Below, piece after piece: positions 22,608 to 30,893 of a DNA stretch of 32,594 nucleotides. Position 1 is the stretch's first letter. Every line of letters begins with the position of its first letter. Made by a program: the position numbers and the translations under genes. Where the stretch lies: NCBI GenBank assembly GCA_900550055.1, contig URQU01000020.1, forward strand, positions 1 through 32,594. The letters are read 5' to 3'. Source of the stretch: an uncultured Coriobacteriaceae bacterium. GTDB taxonomy: Bacteria > Actinomycetota > Coriobacteriia > Coriobacteriales > Eggerthellaceae. The notes under the pieces are model-generated. The model was not told the origin of the DNA and made no database searches. It saw only the letters and a program-made list of their open reading frames with translations.

Positions 22608-23882
22608 TTACTCGCCGTCCTCATATACCACGTTGCCGGCGCAGATGGTGTACTTCACCTTCCCGTAAAGGTCCTCCCCTGCAAACGGGGTGTTCGCCGC
22701 CTTCGAGACGAACTTCGGACCCACGTGCCAGCGTTCACCTTCGTTGAAGATCACCAGATCGGCGTCGGCGCCTTCCGCAATTGCGCCCTTGTCCAACTTA
22801 TAGAGTTTCGCCGGGTTCAGACTCATCTTCTCGATCAGCTGCATGAGCGTCAGGTGCCCCTTGCGCACAAGGTTCGTGATGCCCAGGGCAAGTGCGGTCT
22901 CCAGCCCGATGATGCCGCTGGGCGCCTCGGCGAACGGCTTGGCCTTCTCCTCGGCGGAATGCGGCGCGTGGTCGGTGGCGATGATGTCGATCGCGCCGTC
23001 CTTCAGGCCCTCGATGATGGCATAGCGGTCCGCCTGCGTTCGCAGCGGCGGGTTCATCTTCGCCATCGTGCCCTTCTCCAGCACGGCGTCCTCGGTCAGC
23101 GAGAAATGGTGCGGCGTGGCCTCGGCCGTCACGTGCGCGCCCATCTCCTTCGCCAGGCGCACCAGCTGCACGGAGTTCGCCGAGCTGATGTGCTGGATGT
23201 TCACCCGCGCGCCCGTGTGCAGCGCCAGCATGCAGTCGCGCGCCACCAGCACGTCCTCGGCCAGCGCGGGCGCGCCGCCCAGCCCCAGCGCCTTCGACAC
23301 GGCGCCCTGGTTCACGCCCGGCGACTCGATGAACGCGCGGTCCTCCTCGTGGAACGAAAGCGGCAGGTCGAGCCTCGCCGCACGCTCCATCGCGCACTTG
23401 ACCAGGGCCTCGTCCATCAGCGGGATGCCGTCGTCGGTGAAGCCCGCGGCCCCGTGGGCGGCAAGCTCCTCCATGTCCACCAGCTCGCGGCCCTGCATGC
23501 CGCGGCTGATGGTCGCGCACGTCAGCACGTTGATGCCGCAGCGCGCCCCGCGCCCGAGCACGTAGCCGAGCGTCTCCGCATTGTCCACGGGCGGTTTCGT
23601 GTTCGCCATGCACACCACGCTGGTGAACCCGCCGGCCGCGGCGGACGCGGCTCCGCTTTCGATGTCCTCCTTGTACGTGAAGCCTGGGTCGCGGAAGTGC
23701 ACATGCACGTCCACCAAGCCCGGAGCCACCACGCAGCCTTTCGCCTCAATGATGCGCTTATAGTCCTCCGAGCGCTGGTACTTGCCGATCTTCGCTATCT
23801 TGCCGCCGTCTATCACCAGGTCGAGCACATCGTCGATGCCGCGCGCAGGGTCGATGACGCGGCCGTCTTTCACCAGGATCAT
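22608..23882 (-). CDS. pyrC: Dihydroorotase, class I
   Basis: A 424-residue amidohydrolase. Metal and substrate motifs are DVHVHFRDPGFTYKEDI (His pair, Arg), MANTKPPVDN (substrate Asn), FTDDGIPL, the His of SFHEED, NIQHISS and ATDHAPHS (catalytic Asp). These fit dihydroorotase, which interconverts N-carbamoyl-aspartate and dihydroorotate, better than allantoinase or hydantoinase. The length is normal. Its ATG at 23882 overlaps the M20 stop by four bases, so translation is coupled. The pairing with a carbamoyl-amidase and absence of other pyr genes suggests it may run in the breakdown direction. A biosynthetic role cannot be excluded. The long open frame upstream of 23882 is not coding. Confidence 0.85.
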   Translation of the reverse strand: MILVKDGRVIDPARGIDDVLDLVIDGGKIAKIGKYQRSEDYKRIIEAKGCVVAPGLVDVHVHFRDPGFTYKEDIESGAASAAAGGFTSVVCMANTKPPVDNAETLGYVLGRGARCGINVLTCATISRGMQGRELVDMEELAAHGAAGFTDDGIPLMDEALVKCAMERAARLDLPLSFHEEDRAFIESPGVNQGAVSKALGLGGAPALAEDVLVARDCMLALHTGARVNIQHISSANSVQLVRLAKEMGAHVTAEATPHHFSLTEDAVLEKGTMAKMNPPLRTQADRYAIIEGLKDGAIDIIATDHAPHSAEEKAKPFAEAPSGIIGLETALALGITNLVRKGHLTLMQLIEKMSLNPAKLYKLDKGAIAEGADADLVIFNEGERWHVGPKFVSKAANTPFAGEDLYGKVKYTICAGNVVYEDGE

Positions 23883-25102
23883 AGCGCCTCTTCCTTCAAA
23901 TGCTCGTACATCACCATCGCGCCGTCGAGGATCGATTCGATGGTGGCGAACTCCTTCTTGTTGTGGCTGATGCCCTTCACGCATGGGATGAACACCATGC
24001 CCGTGTCGCAGATGTGCGCAAACGACATGGCGTCGTGACCTGCGCCGCTGATCATCAGCCGATGCGGGATGCGCAGGCGTTTCGCCGCATCGAGCAGCTT
24101 CTGCTGCGTTTCGGACGACATCTCGATGGGCGGGATGTCGGAGGTTTTCTCGCGGAAGTACTTGAGGCGGCGCTTCTCGCAGATGCGCGTACACGCTGTC
24201 TTCAGGCGCGCCTCCATGCGGTCAAGGCTGGCCACGTCGATGCCGCGCATGTCGATGCCCAGCTCCACCTCGCCGGGGATGACGTTGAGCGCGTTGGGAT
24301 GGTTCGTTACGACGCCCACCGTGGCCACGGACTGGTGCATGGCCTCGGACTTGCCGATCTCCTCGACCTCCAGGATGATCTCGGCCGCCGCCGCAAGCGC
24401 GTCGGAGCGCATGCCCATGGGCGTGGCGCCCGAATGCTCCGCGTTGCCGTGCACGTGCACCTTGAAGCGGCGCGGGCCGGCGATGGTGCTCACGATGCCC
24501 ACGGCGTCGCCGTATTCCTCCAGGACCTTGCCTTGCTCGATGTGCAGCTCAAGGTACTCGCGGATGCCCTGGATGCGATCGGGCGTCAGGCTGTAGCCCT
24601 TGCGGTCGAACACCTCGTGCAGCGTTTCGCCCTGCTGGTTCACGGCCTCGCCCACGTCGTGCTTGTAGATCTCTTTGGTGATAAGGCCGCTGCCGATAGT
24701 GCTCCTGCCGAAGTTGCTGGACTCCTCGCAACGCATGGCGCCCACGCGAATGGGCAGGTCAAGGCCGTCGCGTTCGGCCCAACCCATCACCAGCAGCCCG
24801 GCGATGATGCCCGCGACGCCGTCGTAGCGCCCGCCTTCGATCACCGAATCCAGGTGCGAACCGACCAGCCAATAGGGCTCGTCCATGCTGTACCGCTGAC
24901 GGTACAGGTAGGTGTTTCCCACCTGGTCGGCGAAGTGGCCGTAGCCCTTCTCCTCGCCGAGCTCGCACAGGGCCCGATGCATCTCGTCCTCGACCTCGGT
25001 GTAGCCGAGCCGGGTCACGCCGCCCGACTCGCAGCTGCCGATGCCGTAGAACCGGTCGAAAAGGTATTCTGCATACTCAACGTCTTCGATAGCGTGCCGC
25101 AT
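23879..25102 (-). CDS. M20 family N-carbamoyl-amino-acid amidase
   Basis: A 407-residue zinc amidase of the HyuC/AllC group. Motifs are VGSHLDSVIEGGRYDGVAG (His, Asp metal ligands), RCEESSNFGRS (Glu pair), HIEQG, HSGATPMGMRSDA (dimerisation domain), and SGAGHDAMS (last His). The family removes carbamoyl groups from N-carbamoyl amino acids (or allantoate), giving the amino acid, CO2 and ammonia. ATG 25102 lies five bases after AAAGGAG. It overlaps dihydroorotase, so N-carbamoyl-aspartate is the natural substrate to propose; the specificity is inferred from context only. Allantoate or beta-ureidopropionate are alternatives. Confidence 0.85.
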   Translation of the reverse strand: MRHAIEDVEYAEYLFDRFYGIGSCESGGVTRLGYTEVEDEMHRALCELGEEKGYGHFADQVGNTYLYRQRYSMDEPYWLVGSHLDSVIEGGRYDGVAGIIAGLLVMGWAERDGLDLPIRVGAMRCEESSNFGRSTIGSGLITKEIYKHDVGEAVNQQGETLHEVFDRKGYSLTPDRIQGIREYLELHIEQGKVLEEYGDAVGIVSTIAGPRRFKVHVHGNAEHSGATPMGMRSDALAAAAEIILEVEEIGKSEAMHQSVATVGVVTNHPNALNVIPGEVELGIDMRGIDVASLDRMEARLKTACTRICEKRRLKYFREKTSDIPPIEMSSETQQKLLDAAKRLRIPHRLMISGAGHDAMSFAHICDTGMVFIPCVKGISHNKKEFATIESILDGAMVMYEHLKEEAL

Positions 25103-25344
25103 AGCTTCTCCTTTCACATATCGGCATAGTAATCCAACGCGCCGCACCAGCTCCAACTACCACCGAAACCGCACTTCACAGGCAGAAAGCGCAGTTTATG
25201 CGCCGCGATGGGCCCACGCAACCGACGCTCTCCCGGCCGTTGTATTTCAGGAACGTAAATTCTGCAATAAACCCTTGCAAATATTCGGTATGAGAGTATT
25301 TTCATTGAAAGTTTGACCACTTGCGGAATGGGATGGAAATCACT
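25103..25344. promoter_or_regulatory. Divergent promoter region, amidase operon and transporter
   Basis: About 240 bases must hold both promoters. The stretch 25260-25310 is notably A/T-rich (CTTGCAAATATTCGG, GAGTATTTTCATTGAAAG). AAATATT and AGTATTT form an imperfect inverted repeat around 25278-25300. A shared regulator site is plausible; no regulator gene is next to it. Confidence 0.35.
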
Positions 25345-26562
25345 ATGCCACACAAAGAAAAAGCTTCCGAGATGAAGCACTACGCCGGCAAAGCCGTGTT
25401 CTCCGCGGCTATCGGCCACGCGCTCGACGGCCTGGACCTCATGATCTTGAGCTTCGCGCTCTCCGGCATCATCGCCACCTTCGGCGTTGACAACGCCACC
25501 GCCGGCTCGCTCACGTCCATCACGCTAGCGGGCGCCTTCCTAGGCGGCCTGGTCTTCGGCACGCTGGCCGACAAGCTCGGCCGCATCAGGGTGCTCACCT
25601 ACTCGGTCATCTTCTTCGGCGTGTTCACCCTGTGCTCGGCCTTCGCCCCCAACTTCGAGCTGATGGCGCTGTTCCGCTTCCTGGCGGGCCTGGGCATCGG
25701 CGCCGAGTTCGGCCTGGGCATGGCCATCGCCTCCGAGGTTTCCAGCCCCGCTAATCGCGCGAAGGCAACTTCCGCCGTCGGCCTGGGCTTCCAGGTAGGC
25801 GTGCTGGTCGCCTCGCTTGCCTCCGCGCCCATCATCGCCGCGTTCGGCTGGCGCGGCCTGTTCGCGGTCGGCGTCGTTCCCGCCATCGTCGCCATCATCA
25901 TCCGCGCGTTCGTTCCCGAACCGCCCATCTTCGAGGAGCACAAGGCCTCCGGCAAAAAGCACGGCAATCTGGCCAGCCTGTTCAACTCGCCCACACGCAT
26001 CAAGTACTCCGTGATCATCATCATCCTGTGCACCGTGCAGAACGCCGGCTACTTCGGCATCATGACTTGGCTGCCGAAGTACCTCAACGGCGAGCTGGGC
26101 CTGAGCCTGACCTCCACCGGCATGTGGACCGCCGTCACCGTCATCGGCATGATGATCGGCATCTCGGTGTTCGGCTGGCTGGCCGACAAAGCCGGCCGTC
26201 GCCCCGCGTTCTGGACCTTCCAGATCGGCGCCGCCGTCATGATCATCATTTACAGCCAGCTGACCAACCCCACGGCGCTGCTGTTCGGCGGCTTCTTCAT
26301 GGGCATGTTCGCTAACGGCATGATCGGCGGCTACGGCACGCTGATCGCCGAGCTGTTCCCCACCGAGGTGCGTGGCACGGCGCAGACCGCGCTGTACAAC
26401 GCCGGCCGCTTCATCGGCGGCGCGTCGGCCCCGGTTGTCATCCCGATCATCGCCGCCGGCCACGGCTTCGGCTTCGCCATCGGCTGCGTGGCCTGCATCT
26501 ATGTGGTCGCGTTCATCGCCATGTTCTTCCTGCCCGAGAAGAAGGGCTCCGACCTGGAGTAA
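25345..26562 (+). CDS. MFS transporter, organic-acid/H+ symporter type
   Basis: A 405-residue, 12-helix transporter. The loop 2-3 motif FGTLADKLGRIR (~72-83) and its repeat FGWLADKAGRRPA in the second half mark MFS; the opening IGHALDGLDLMILSF and the RFLAGLGIGAEFGLGMAIASE segment fit the AAHS/SHS groups that import aromatic or carboxylic acids with protons. ATG 25345 is chosen; ATG 25333 is possible, and neither has a strong ribosome binding site. It is divergent from the amidase-dihydroorotase operon, so dihydroorotate, orotate or carbamoyl-aspartate are candidate substrates. That is inference from position. Confidence 0.85.
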   Translation: MPHKEKASEMKHYAGKAVFSAAIGHALDGLDLMILSFALSGIIATFGVDNATAGSLTSITLAGAFLGGLVFGTLADKLGRIRVLTYSVIFFGVFTLCSAFAPNFELMALFRFLAGLGIGAEFGLGMAIASEVSSPANRAKATSAVGLGFQVGVLVASLASAPIIAAFGWRGLFAVGVVPAIVAIIIRAFVPEPPIFEEHKASGKKHGNLASLFNSPTRIKYSVIIIILCTVQNAGYFGIMTWLPKYLNGELGLSLTSTGMWTAVTVIGMMIGISVFGWLADKAGRRPAFWTFQIGAAVMIIIYSQLTNPTALLFGGFFMGMFANGMIGGYGTLIAELFPTEVRGTAQTALYNAGRFIGGASAPVVIPIIAAGHGFGFAIGCVACIYVVAFIAMFFLPEKKGSDLE

Positions 26563-26627
26563 CGGGCTGCAAAGTAGGCTGGCGCGCCGAGTGTGCTATG
26601 TCGGTTCGACCGCGCTTGCAAGTTTGC

Positions 26628-26662
26628 AAAGGCGTCGTCCCTGCAAGGGGCGGCGCCTTTTT
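26628..26662 (+). terminator. Rho-independent terminator of the transporter gene
   Basis: A 14-bp stem (26628-26641 with 26647-26660, two G-U pairs) ends in TTTTT. It begins 65 bases after the stop. Confidence 0.9.
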
Positions 26663-26732
26663 GTTTCTGCCAGGGTTTTCCGCTGCTGCTGCCCAACCAC
26701 CGTTCCCAGCGTTACATGCAGGCCCAGGCATC

Positions 26733-26766
26733 AAAAAAGCCCCTGCGCAGCACACGCAGGGGCTTT
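26733..26766 (-). terminator. Rho-independent terminator of the cold-shock gene
   Basis: AAAGCCCCTGCG (26736-26747) pairs with CGCAGGGGCTTT (26755-26766); six T in a row follow on the minus strand (three of them pair in the stem). Confidence 0.9.
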
Positions 26767-26793
26767 CAGCTACCTGTTTAAGAAAGCGGTGGG

Positions 26794-26997
26794 TTACAGA
26801 CGAACCACGTTGCTTGCCTGGAGCTTGCCGTTCTGACCAGTGGTCACGTCGAAGGAAACAGCCTGGCCCTCGTCGAGGGTCTTGAAGCCGTCCATCTTGA
26901 TCTCAGAGAAATGCACGAACAGGTCCTCGCCGTCGTTCTGAGAGATGAAGCCGTAACCCTTCTCGGGGTTAAACCACTTAACAGTACCTTCCGCCAT
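26794..26997 (-). CDS. cspA: Cold-shock domain protein
   Basis: A 67-residue single-domain RNA/ssDNA-binding protein: MAEGTVKWFNPEKGYGFIS with RNP1 (KGYGFI), then DLFVHFSEI with RNP2, ending QASNVVRL. Length and sequence are standard. It melts RNA secondary structure and is often abundant also without cold. ATG 26997 follows GAGG. A long 5' region with a TATGAT element near 27094-27099 on the minus strand may be its promoter and would give a leader of about 90 bases, a common mark of csp regulation. Confidence 0.95.
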   Translation of the reverse strand: MAEGTVKWFNPEKGYGFISQNDGEDLFVHFSEIKMDGFKTLDEGQAVSFDVTTGQNGKLQASNVVRL

Positions 26998-27550
26998 TTT
27001 AAATCCTCTTTTCTCTCCCGCGCTATCGCACGGGGGTAACACTGCGCGTTGCATGGCGGCAACACTCGCCCTCACCTCGAGAGCACGCGTTCCATCATAC
27101 GCTAATAGCCGGGGAAAACGTCTGGGAATCTGGCAGGGCGGAAAGAATTAACGCTGGGTTATCAACGCGGCCGCGATCGGCTGCCAGGCAGGAGAGGCGA
27201 CCCGAACGGGAGCGACAATCAAACGGCATGCCGATTAAACCTAATCCCCTTTTTCGTAAGTTGCTGCCAAAAAATGCTCGAGTGTATGTTCTCGCAGTGT
27301 ATCTGGGGCATGACCGGGCAATATCGCGTAACGAACGCACGCATTTGCGCCTTCTTAGCAGAGCAACGAAGCGATTACCATCTTGCGCGCCCGTCTTTAC
27401 ACGCACTCGCACGTTTTTTGACAGCTTCTGGCAGGAACCCTCCCGAAAACGGTTCGGCACTGCGAGCAAAAGCGCCAACCGGACCTGTCGGCGAGTAAAC
27501 CGGCGAGCTGCCCGCTGACATGCAACAGTCCAAGCGATCCGCTGCCGCCG
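26998..27550. other. Intergenic region, no supported gene
   Basis: About 550 bases upstream of the cold-shock gene. Overlapping short open frames occur on both strands (for example 27228-27518 plus), all Arg-rich and without good ribosome binding sites. The right-hand part (27240-27440) is A/T-richer than its surroundings and could hold an unrecognised RNA. I cannot name anything in it beyond the probable csp promoter. Confidence 0.4.
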
Positions 27551-27593
27551 TTATTTCGCGCGCAACTCCCAGAAGACTACGGCGCTAGCGGCG
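27551..27593 (-). pseudogene. Left-over second 3' end of a SpoU gene
   Basis: Positions 27554-27593 match 27597-27636, the 3' end of the intact methyltransferase gene, at 33 of 40 positions. On the minus strand it encodes AASAVVFWELRAK and a TAA stop; the intact gene ends AASAVAFWELRAR. Most changes are silent, so this looks like the end of a related gene kept under selection elsewhere, not a decayed copy. Confidence 0.6.
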
Positions 27594-28424
27594 CTATCTC
27601 GCGCGCAGCTCCCAAAACGCTACGGCACTGGCGGCGGCGACGTTGAGGCTGTCCACGCCGTGGGCCATGGGGATCTTCACCGTATAGTCGCAGGCGGCGA
27701 TGGTCGAGGGGAACAGGCCCGCCCCCTCGGTGCCGAGCACCATCGCCAATCGCTCGCACTCGGCAAGCTGCGGGTCGCCTAAGGCCAGCGAGCGGTCCTC
27801 GAGCGCGAGCGCCGCTACCTTGAACCCGGCCGCATGCAGCAGCGGAATTCCCTCGGCGGCCCATTGGCGCTGCGTGCCGATGCGCGTCCACGGCACCTGC
27901 AGCACCGTGCCCTGGCTTGTACGGCTGGCGCGGCGGAAGAGCGGGTCGTGGCACGAAGGCGTGACCAGCACGGCATCGATGCCGAACGCGTGCGCCGCAC
28001 GGAACGCGCTGCCGATGTTGGCATAGTTGCCAACATCCTCGAGCACGGCAACGCGGCGAGCGCCGGCGAGCAGCTGCGCGGGATCGAGCAGCGCGGGGCG
28101 CTCGAACGCGGCCACGGGGCCGCGCACGATTTTGTAGCCGGTGACCTGGGAAAACAGCGAGTCGGGAACGCGCAGCGCCGGGCAGTCGGGGTGTTGCGCG
28201 AGCAGCTTGCGAGCAAGCGGCGCGGCGTCATCAGCCCAAGACTCGCTTACCAGAAAGGAGCGCGGGCGGACGCCGGCCTCGACGGCCGCCGCGATGACCG
28301 CGCGCGACTCCGCCATGAACAAACCGGCGGGCACGTCGGGCCAAGTAGCCAAATCGGCATCGCGCACACGCGCATACGGCGCCAAACGTGCATCGTTAAC
28401 GCAGGTCAGATGCTCATACGGCAT
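27594..28424 (-). CDS. SpoU/TrmH-family RNA 2'-O-methyltransferase
   Basis: A 276-residue protein with an N-terminal substrate-binding part and a C-terminal SPOUT knot. SpoU motifs are NYANIGSAFRAA (motif 1, with Asn and Arg), AMVLGTEGAGLF (motif 2) and VKIPMAHGVDSLNVAAASAVAFWEL (motif 3). It transfers a methyl from SAM to a ribose 2'-OH in tRNA or rRNA; the exact site is unknown. ATG 28424 follows AAAGGA at seven bases. The open frame upstream to 28673 is Cys/Arg-rich and not coding. A second SpoU 3' end lies just beyond its stop. Confidence 0.88.
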   Translation of the reverse strand: MPYEHLTCVNDARLAPYARVRDADLATWPDVPAGLFMAESRAVIAAAVEAGVRPRSFLVSESWADDAAPLARKLLAQHPDCPALRVPDSLFSQVTGYKIVRGPVAAFERPALLDPAQLLAGARRVAVLEDVGNYANIGSAFRAAHAFGIDAVLVTPSCHDPLFRRASRTSQGTVLQVPWTRIGTQRQWAAEGIPLLHAAGFKVAALALEDRSLALGDPQLAECERLAMVLGTEGAGLFPSTIAACDYTVKIPMAHGVDSLNVAAASAVAFWELRAR

Positions 28425-28548
28425 AGAGTTGTCCTTTCTTTGCCAGGCGTTTGCAGCAAGGCCATCGCATCGCCTGCAAGGGCCGAGCAGTCGCGAGGGT
28501 CGGCAAGTTGTAAGGCTCGCGCGGGTCGGGGTCTGCGCTGCGGCGAGC

Positions 28549-29325
28549 CTATTGCTGCAGCAGAGTTCGACTAGTTTGCGCGATTTGCTCGCGCAGTTCG
28601 GCGGGGTCGTCGCCTCGCAAGACCGCAAGCTGGGCCAACGTTTCCTCGAGCAGTTTGCGCACTCGGGCGGCACTCCACGGCGCGCCCGCGGACGCGGGTT
28701 CGTCGGTCTCGAGCAGCAACCGGTCGGCCGGAACGGCCTGCGCGTAGGCTCGTCCGCGTTTCGATTGCAGCATGCGCGGGTTCACGCTGAAGTAGCAGCC
28801 CGCCCGCCGCGCGCGCGTGAGCTGGTCGGACGTGCCGGAAAACCAATGGATGATACAGGCGTTGCCCACCATGGCGCCAAGCGCACTCGCACGTTCAAGC
28901 TCATCAAGCACGTCATCGACCGCACGCACGGCATGCACGGACAGCACCTTGTCGCCCGTTCGAGCGCACGCATGAGCGACACACGCCAGCGCATCAAGCT
29001 GCACCTCGCGCGTAGCAATATGGGCTGGCGAAAAGTCCAAGCCCACTTCGCCAACGAACCGATTGCGCGCAACAAGACCGTACAAGCGATCCCAATTAGC
29101 AGCGACGTCGTATTCGCCAACCCACCAGGGATGCAGACCCGCACCCGTGCGCACGTTGCCCGTGCCGGCAAGCGCAACCCGCTGCTCGGCGAACTCCGCC
29201 GGCGTCACCGTATTCGAGAACGCACCCACGCCAGCGGCCGCAAGGGCCCGCGTCGCCTGTACCGCATCTTCGCAAAACCCCAGGTGACAATGCATATCGA
29301 AATAAGCGGGCGCGTCCATGCTCAT
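28549..29325 (-). CDS. TatD-family metal-dependent hydrolase
   Basis: A 258-residue TIM-barrel hydrolase with the TatD metal ligands: DMHCHLG (His pair), GEVGLDFSP (Glu), SVHAVRA (His), IHWFSGT (His) and ETDEP (Asp). Family members are 3'-5' DNases or work in DNA repair and D-Tyr-tRNA quality control. Residues 80-120 are shortened compared with long TatD proteins, but all ligands are present. The start overlaps the stop of the ABM gene by four bases, which fixes ATG 29325 and shows coupling. It is the last gene of the TcdA-ABM-TatD operon. Confidence 0.88.
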   Translation of the reverse strand: MSMDAPAYFDMHCHLGFCEDAVQATRALAAAGVGAFSNTVTPAEFAEQRVALAGTGNVRTGAGLHPWWVGEYDVAANWDRLYGLVARNRFVGEVGLDFSPAHIATREVQLDALACVAHACARTGDKVLSVHAVRAVDDVLDELERASALGAMVGNACIIHWFSGTSDQLTRARRAGCYFSVNPRMLQSKRGRAYAQAVPADRLLLETDEPASAGAPWSAARVRKLLEETLAQLAVLRGDDPAELREQIAQTSRTLLQQ

Positions 29326-29624
29326 GCGCCCCCGACAACCAGGCGCACCACCTTGGTGGACAAGCCATAGCGCTGCTTCACGTCAGCGAGCTTCGCAAAA
29401 TGCGCCGTGCCCGTATGCGCTTGCTGCGCCTCGCTGCTCGACCAACGCTCTAACAAAAGAACCTGATCAGGCGCATCGACTGGCAGCAAGTACTCATACT
29501 GCAAACAACCTTGCTCCGCGCGACTCGATTCCGCCATGCGCAGCTGAGCCAAATCGCGCAGAAGGTCATCGCGTTCGCCCACGGTTACCGTATAGCGAAC
29601 CTGAAAGAATACCTCATCGTTCAT
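29322..29624 (-). CDS. Antibiotic biosynthesis monooxygenase (ABM) domain protein
   Basis: A 100-residue ferredoxin-like protein: FFQVRYTVTVGERDDLLRDL, EQGCLQYEYLLPVD, LLLERWSSSEAQQAHTGTAHFAK. This is the common ABM/YgiN/heme-degradation type fold, acting as a small dimer on quinones or unknown substrates. The residues that would separate a heme monooxygenase from a quinol type are not decisive. ATG 29624 lies five bases after GGGAGG. It sits 20 bases downstream of the E1-like gene and overlaps the TatD gene by four bases. Confidence 0.82.
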   Translation of the reverse strand: MNDEVFFQVRYTVTVGERDDLLRDLAQLRMAESSRAEQGCLQYEYLLPVDAPDQVLLLERWSSSEAQQAHTGTAHFAKLADVKQRYGLSTKVVRLVVGGA

Positions 29625-29644
29625 GAAAGCCTCCCCCATAGCCC

Positions 29645-30640
29645 TTACGCCTCGGGCACTTGGGCTATCTCGCAGAGCACCTTGCCTGCCAGCATCTGGC
29701 CGAAGATCGGCGGCATGAACGATGCCGTGCCCAGGTTGGTGCGCTCGCGGCGCTCGGCGCCCTCCACGGCGGGGCGCTTCACCGGCTCCTCGCACGAGTA
29801 CAGCACGCGCAGGCGGCGGATGCCGCGCTTGCGGCACTCCTTGCGCATGACGCGCGCAAGCGGGTCGTTGCGCGTTTCGGAGACGTCGGCGAAGCGCAGG
29901 CACTCGGGGTGCAGCTTGTTGGCGCCGCCCATGCTGGAGATGAGCGGCATCCCCGTGCGGTCGGCGTACTCGGCGATGGCCAGTTTTGCGGAAACGGAGT
30001 CGATGGCGTCGATGAGCATGTCGACTTTCCCCAGGTAGCGATCGAGCAGCGGCGCCACGTCGTCGGCGCGCAGGAACATGTCGAGCGCCTCGACCTGGCA
30101 ATCGGGGTTGATGTCGTGCACCATGTCGCGCACCACCTCGTGCTTTTTGCGGCCGAGCGTGCTATGGAACGCGATGGCCTGGCGGTTGATGTTGGACAGC
30201 CCGACGATGTCGTGGTCGATGACGATCAGATGTCCCACGCCGCCGCGCGCAAGCGCCTCCACGCAGTTCGAGCCCACGCCGCCCAGGCCGATGACCATGA
30301 CTGTGGCCGCCTCCACGCGGTCGAGGCCGGCGCTGGTCATGATGACCTCGAGCTTCTCGGTGGGCGTACCGCGGCGCGTGCGGACGCGCAGCGACTCGGC
30401 GATCTCCTCGCGCGTACGCGGCGCCGCGGCCGCAGCGCCGGCGGAAAGGGCAAAAGCCCTTGGCGAAGCACCCGCACGCGAAGCAGATACGGAAGAAGGG
30501 GCGCCGCCCGCCGGGGAGTCAACCGCAGAAGCGGCGGCAGTCGCCGCGACATCAGCCGCCGGAGCACCGGCGCCCGCCGCCCCGCCCAAAGCCGCCTCAT
30601 CCGCGATAGTCGCATTCTTGCTGTTCACGTTCTCTGCCAT
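29645..30640 (-). CDS. tcdA: TcdA-like tRNA threonylcarbamoyladenosine dehydratase (E1-like)
   Basis: A 331-residue ThiF/E1-like enzyme that activates and cyclises t6A in tRNA using ATP. Motifs are VIGLGGVGSNCVEALARGG (nucleotide loop), IDHDIVGLSNINRQ (Asp, Arg/Gln), DAIDSVSAKLAI, and the insert GGANKLHPECLRFADVSETRNDPLARVMR, close to clostridial TcdA proteins. Odd feature: the first ~75 residues are almost only Ala, Gly, Ser and Pro and probably disordered. A shorter product may start later, but no internal Met precedes the E1 core until about residue 105. The ATG follows AAAGGGG. It heads an operon with the ABM and TatD genes. Confidence 0.85.
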   Translation of the reverse strand: MAENVNSKNATIADEAALGGAAGAGAPAADVAATAAASAVDSPAGGAPSSVSASRAGASPRAFALSAGAAAAAPRTREEIAESLRVRTRRGTPTEKLEVIMTSAGLDRVEAATVMVIGLGGVGSNCVEALARGGVGHLIVIDHDIVGLSNINRQAIAFHSTLGRKKHEVVRDMVHDINPDCQVEALDMFLRADDVAPLLDRYLGKVDMLIDAIDSVSAKLAIAEYADRTGMPLISSMGGANKLHPECLRFADVSETRNDPLARVMRKECRKRGIRRLRVLYSCEEPVKRPAVEGAERRERTNLGTASFMPPIFGQMLAGKVLCEIAQVPEA

Positions 30641-30778
30641 GCCGCCCCTTTCGCGCGCGCCGCAAAAGCGGCGGTTTCGTGTTTCGCGTTCATCCTAGCA
30701 TCACGGACGTGCCCAACCCTCCAACAGCCGGCATCACCACGGAAGAAGGGGAAGCGCGAGCGCAAAACGCCGGCGTTC

Positions 30779-30853
30779 GCGCACGCTCGCAAGTTGAGAG
30801 AACGCAAAAGCCCCACGTGTGCGCAAACTCGCAAGTTGAGCGGACGCAAAAGC
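30779..30853. repeat. Two 33-base direct repeats, period 42
   Basis: 30779-30811 and 30821-30853 agree in 29 of 33 positions, sharing CTCGCAAGTTGAG and ACGCAAAAGC. They lie between the TcdA gene and a terminator. The second copy runs into the terminator stem. Confidence 0.65.
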
Positions 30854-30886
30854 GGGGCGGGCGCGATCGATTTGCGCCCGCCCCGC
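30852..30886 (-). terminator. Rho-independent terminator of the Ser/Gly-rich protein gene
   Basis: GCGGGGCGGGCGC (30852-30864) pairs with GCGCCCGCCCCGC (30874-30886); TTTT follows on the minus strand. It starts eight bases after the stop codon. Confidence 0.88.
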
Positions 30887-30893
30887 CTGCCTG

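Noticed and set aside
22608..23882. Reading the amidohydrolase as allantoinase or hydantoinase
   Set aside because: The HFRDPGFTYKEDI, NTKPPVDN and TDHAPH motifs fit dihydroorotase better; a ureide role is kept only as an alternative.
22260..24038. 592-codon plus-strand frame, His/Arg/Leu-rich
   Set aside because: It is the GC-driven shadow of the dihydroorotase gene on the other strand.
27228..27518. 96-codon plus-strand frame between csp and the methyltransferase
   Set aside because: Arg-rich, no ribosome binding site, overlaps other open frames equally good by chance.
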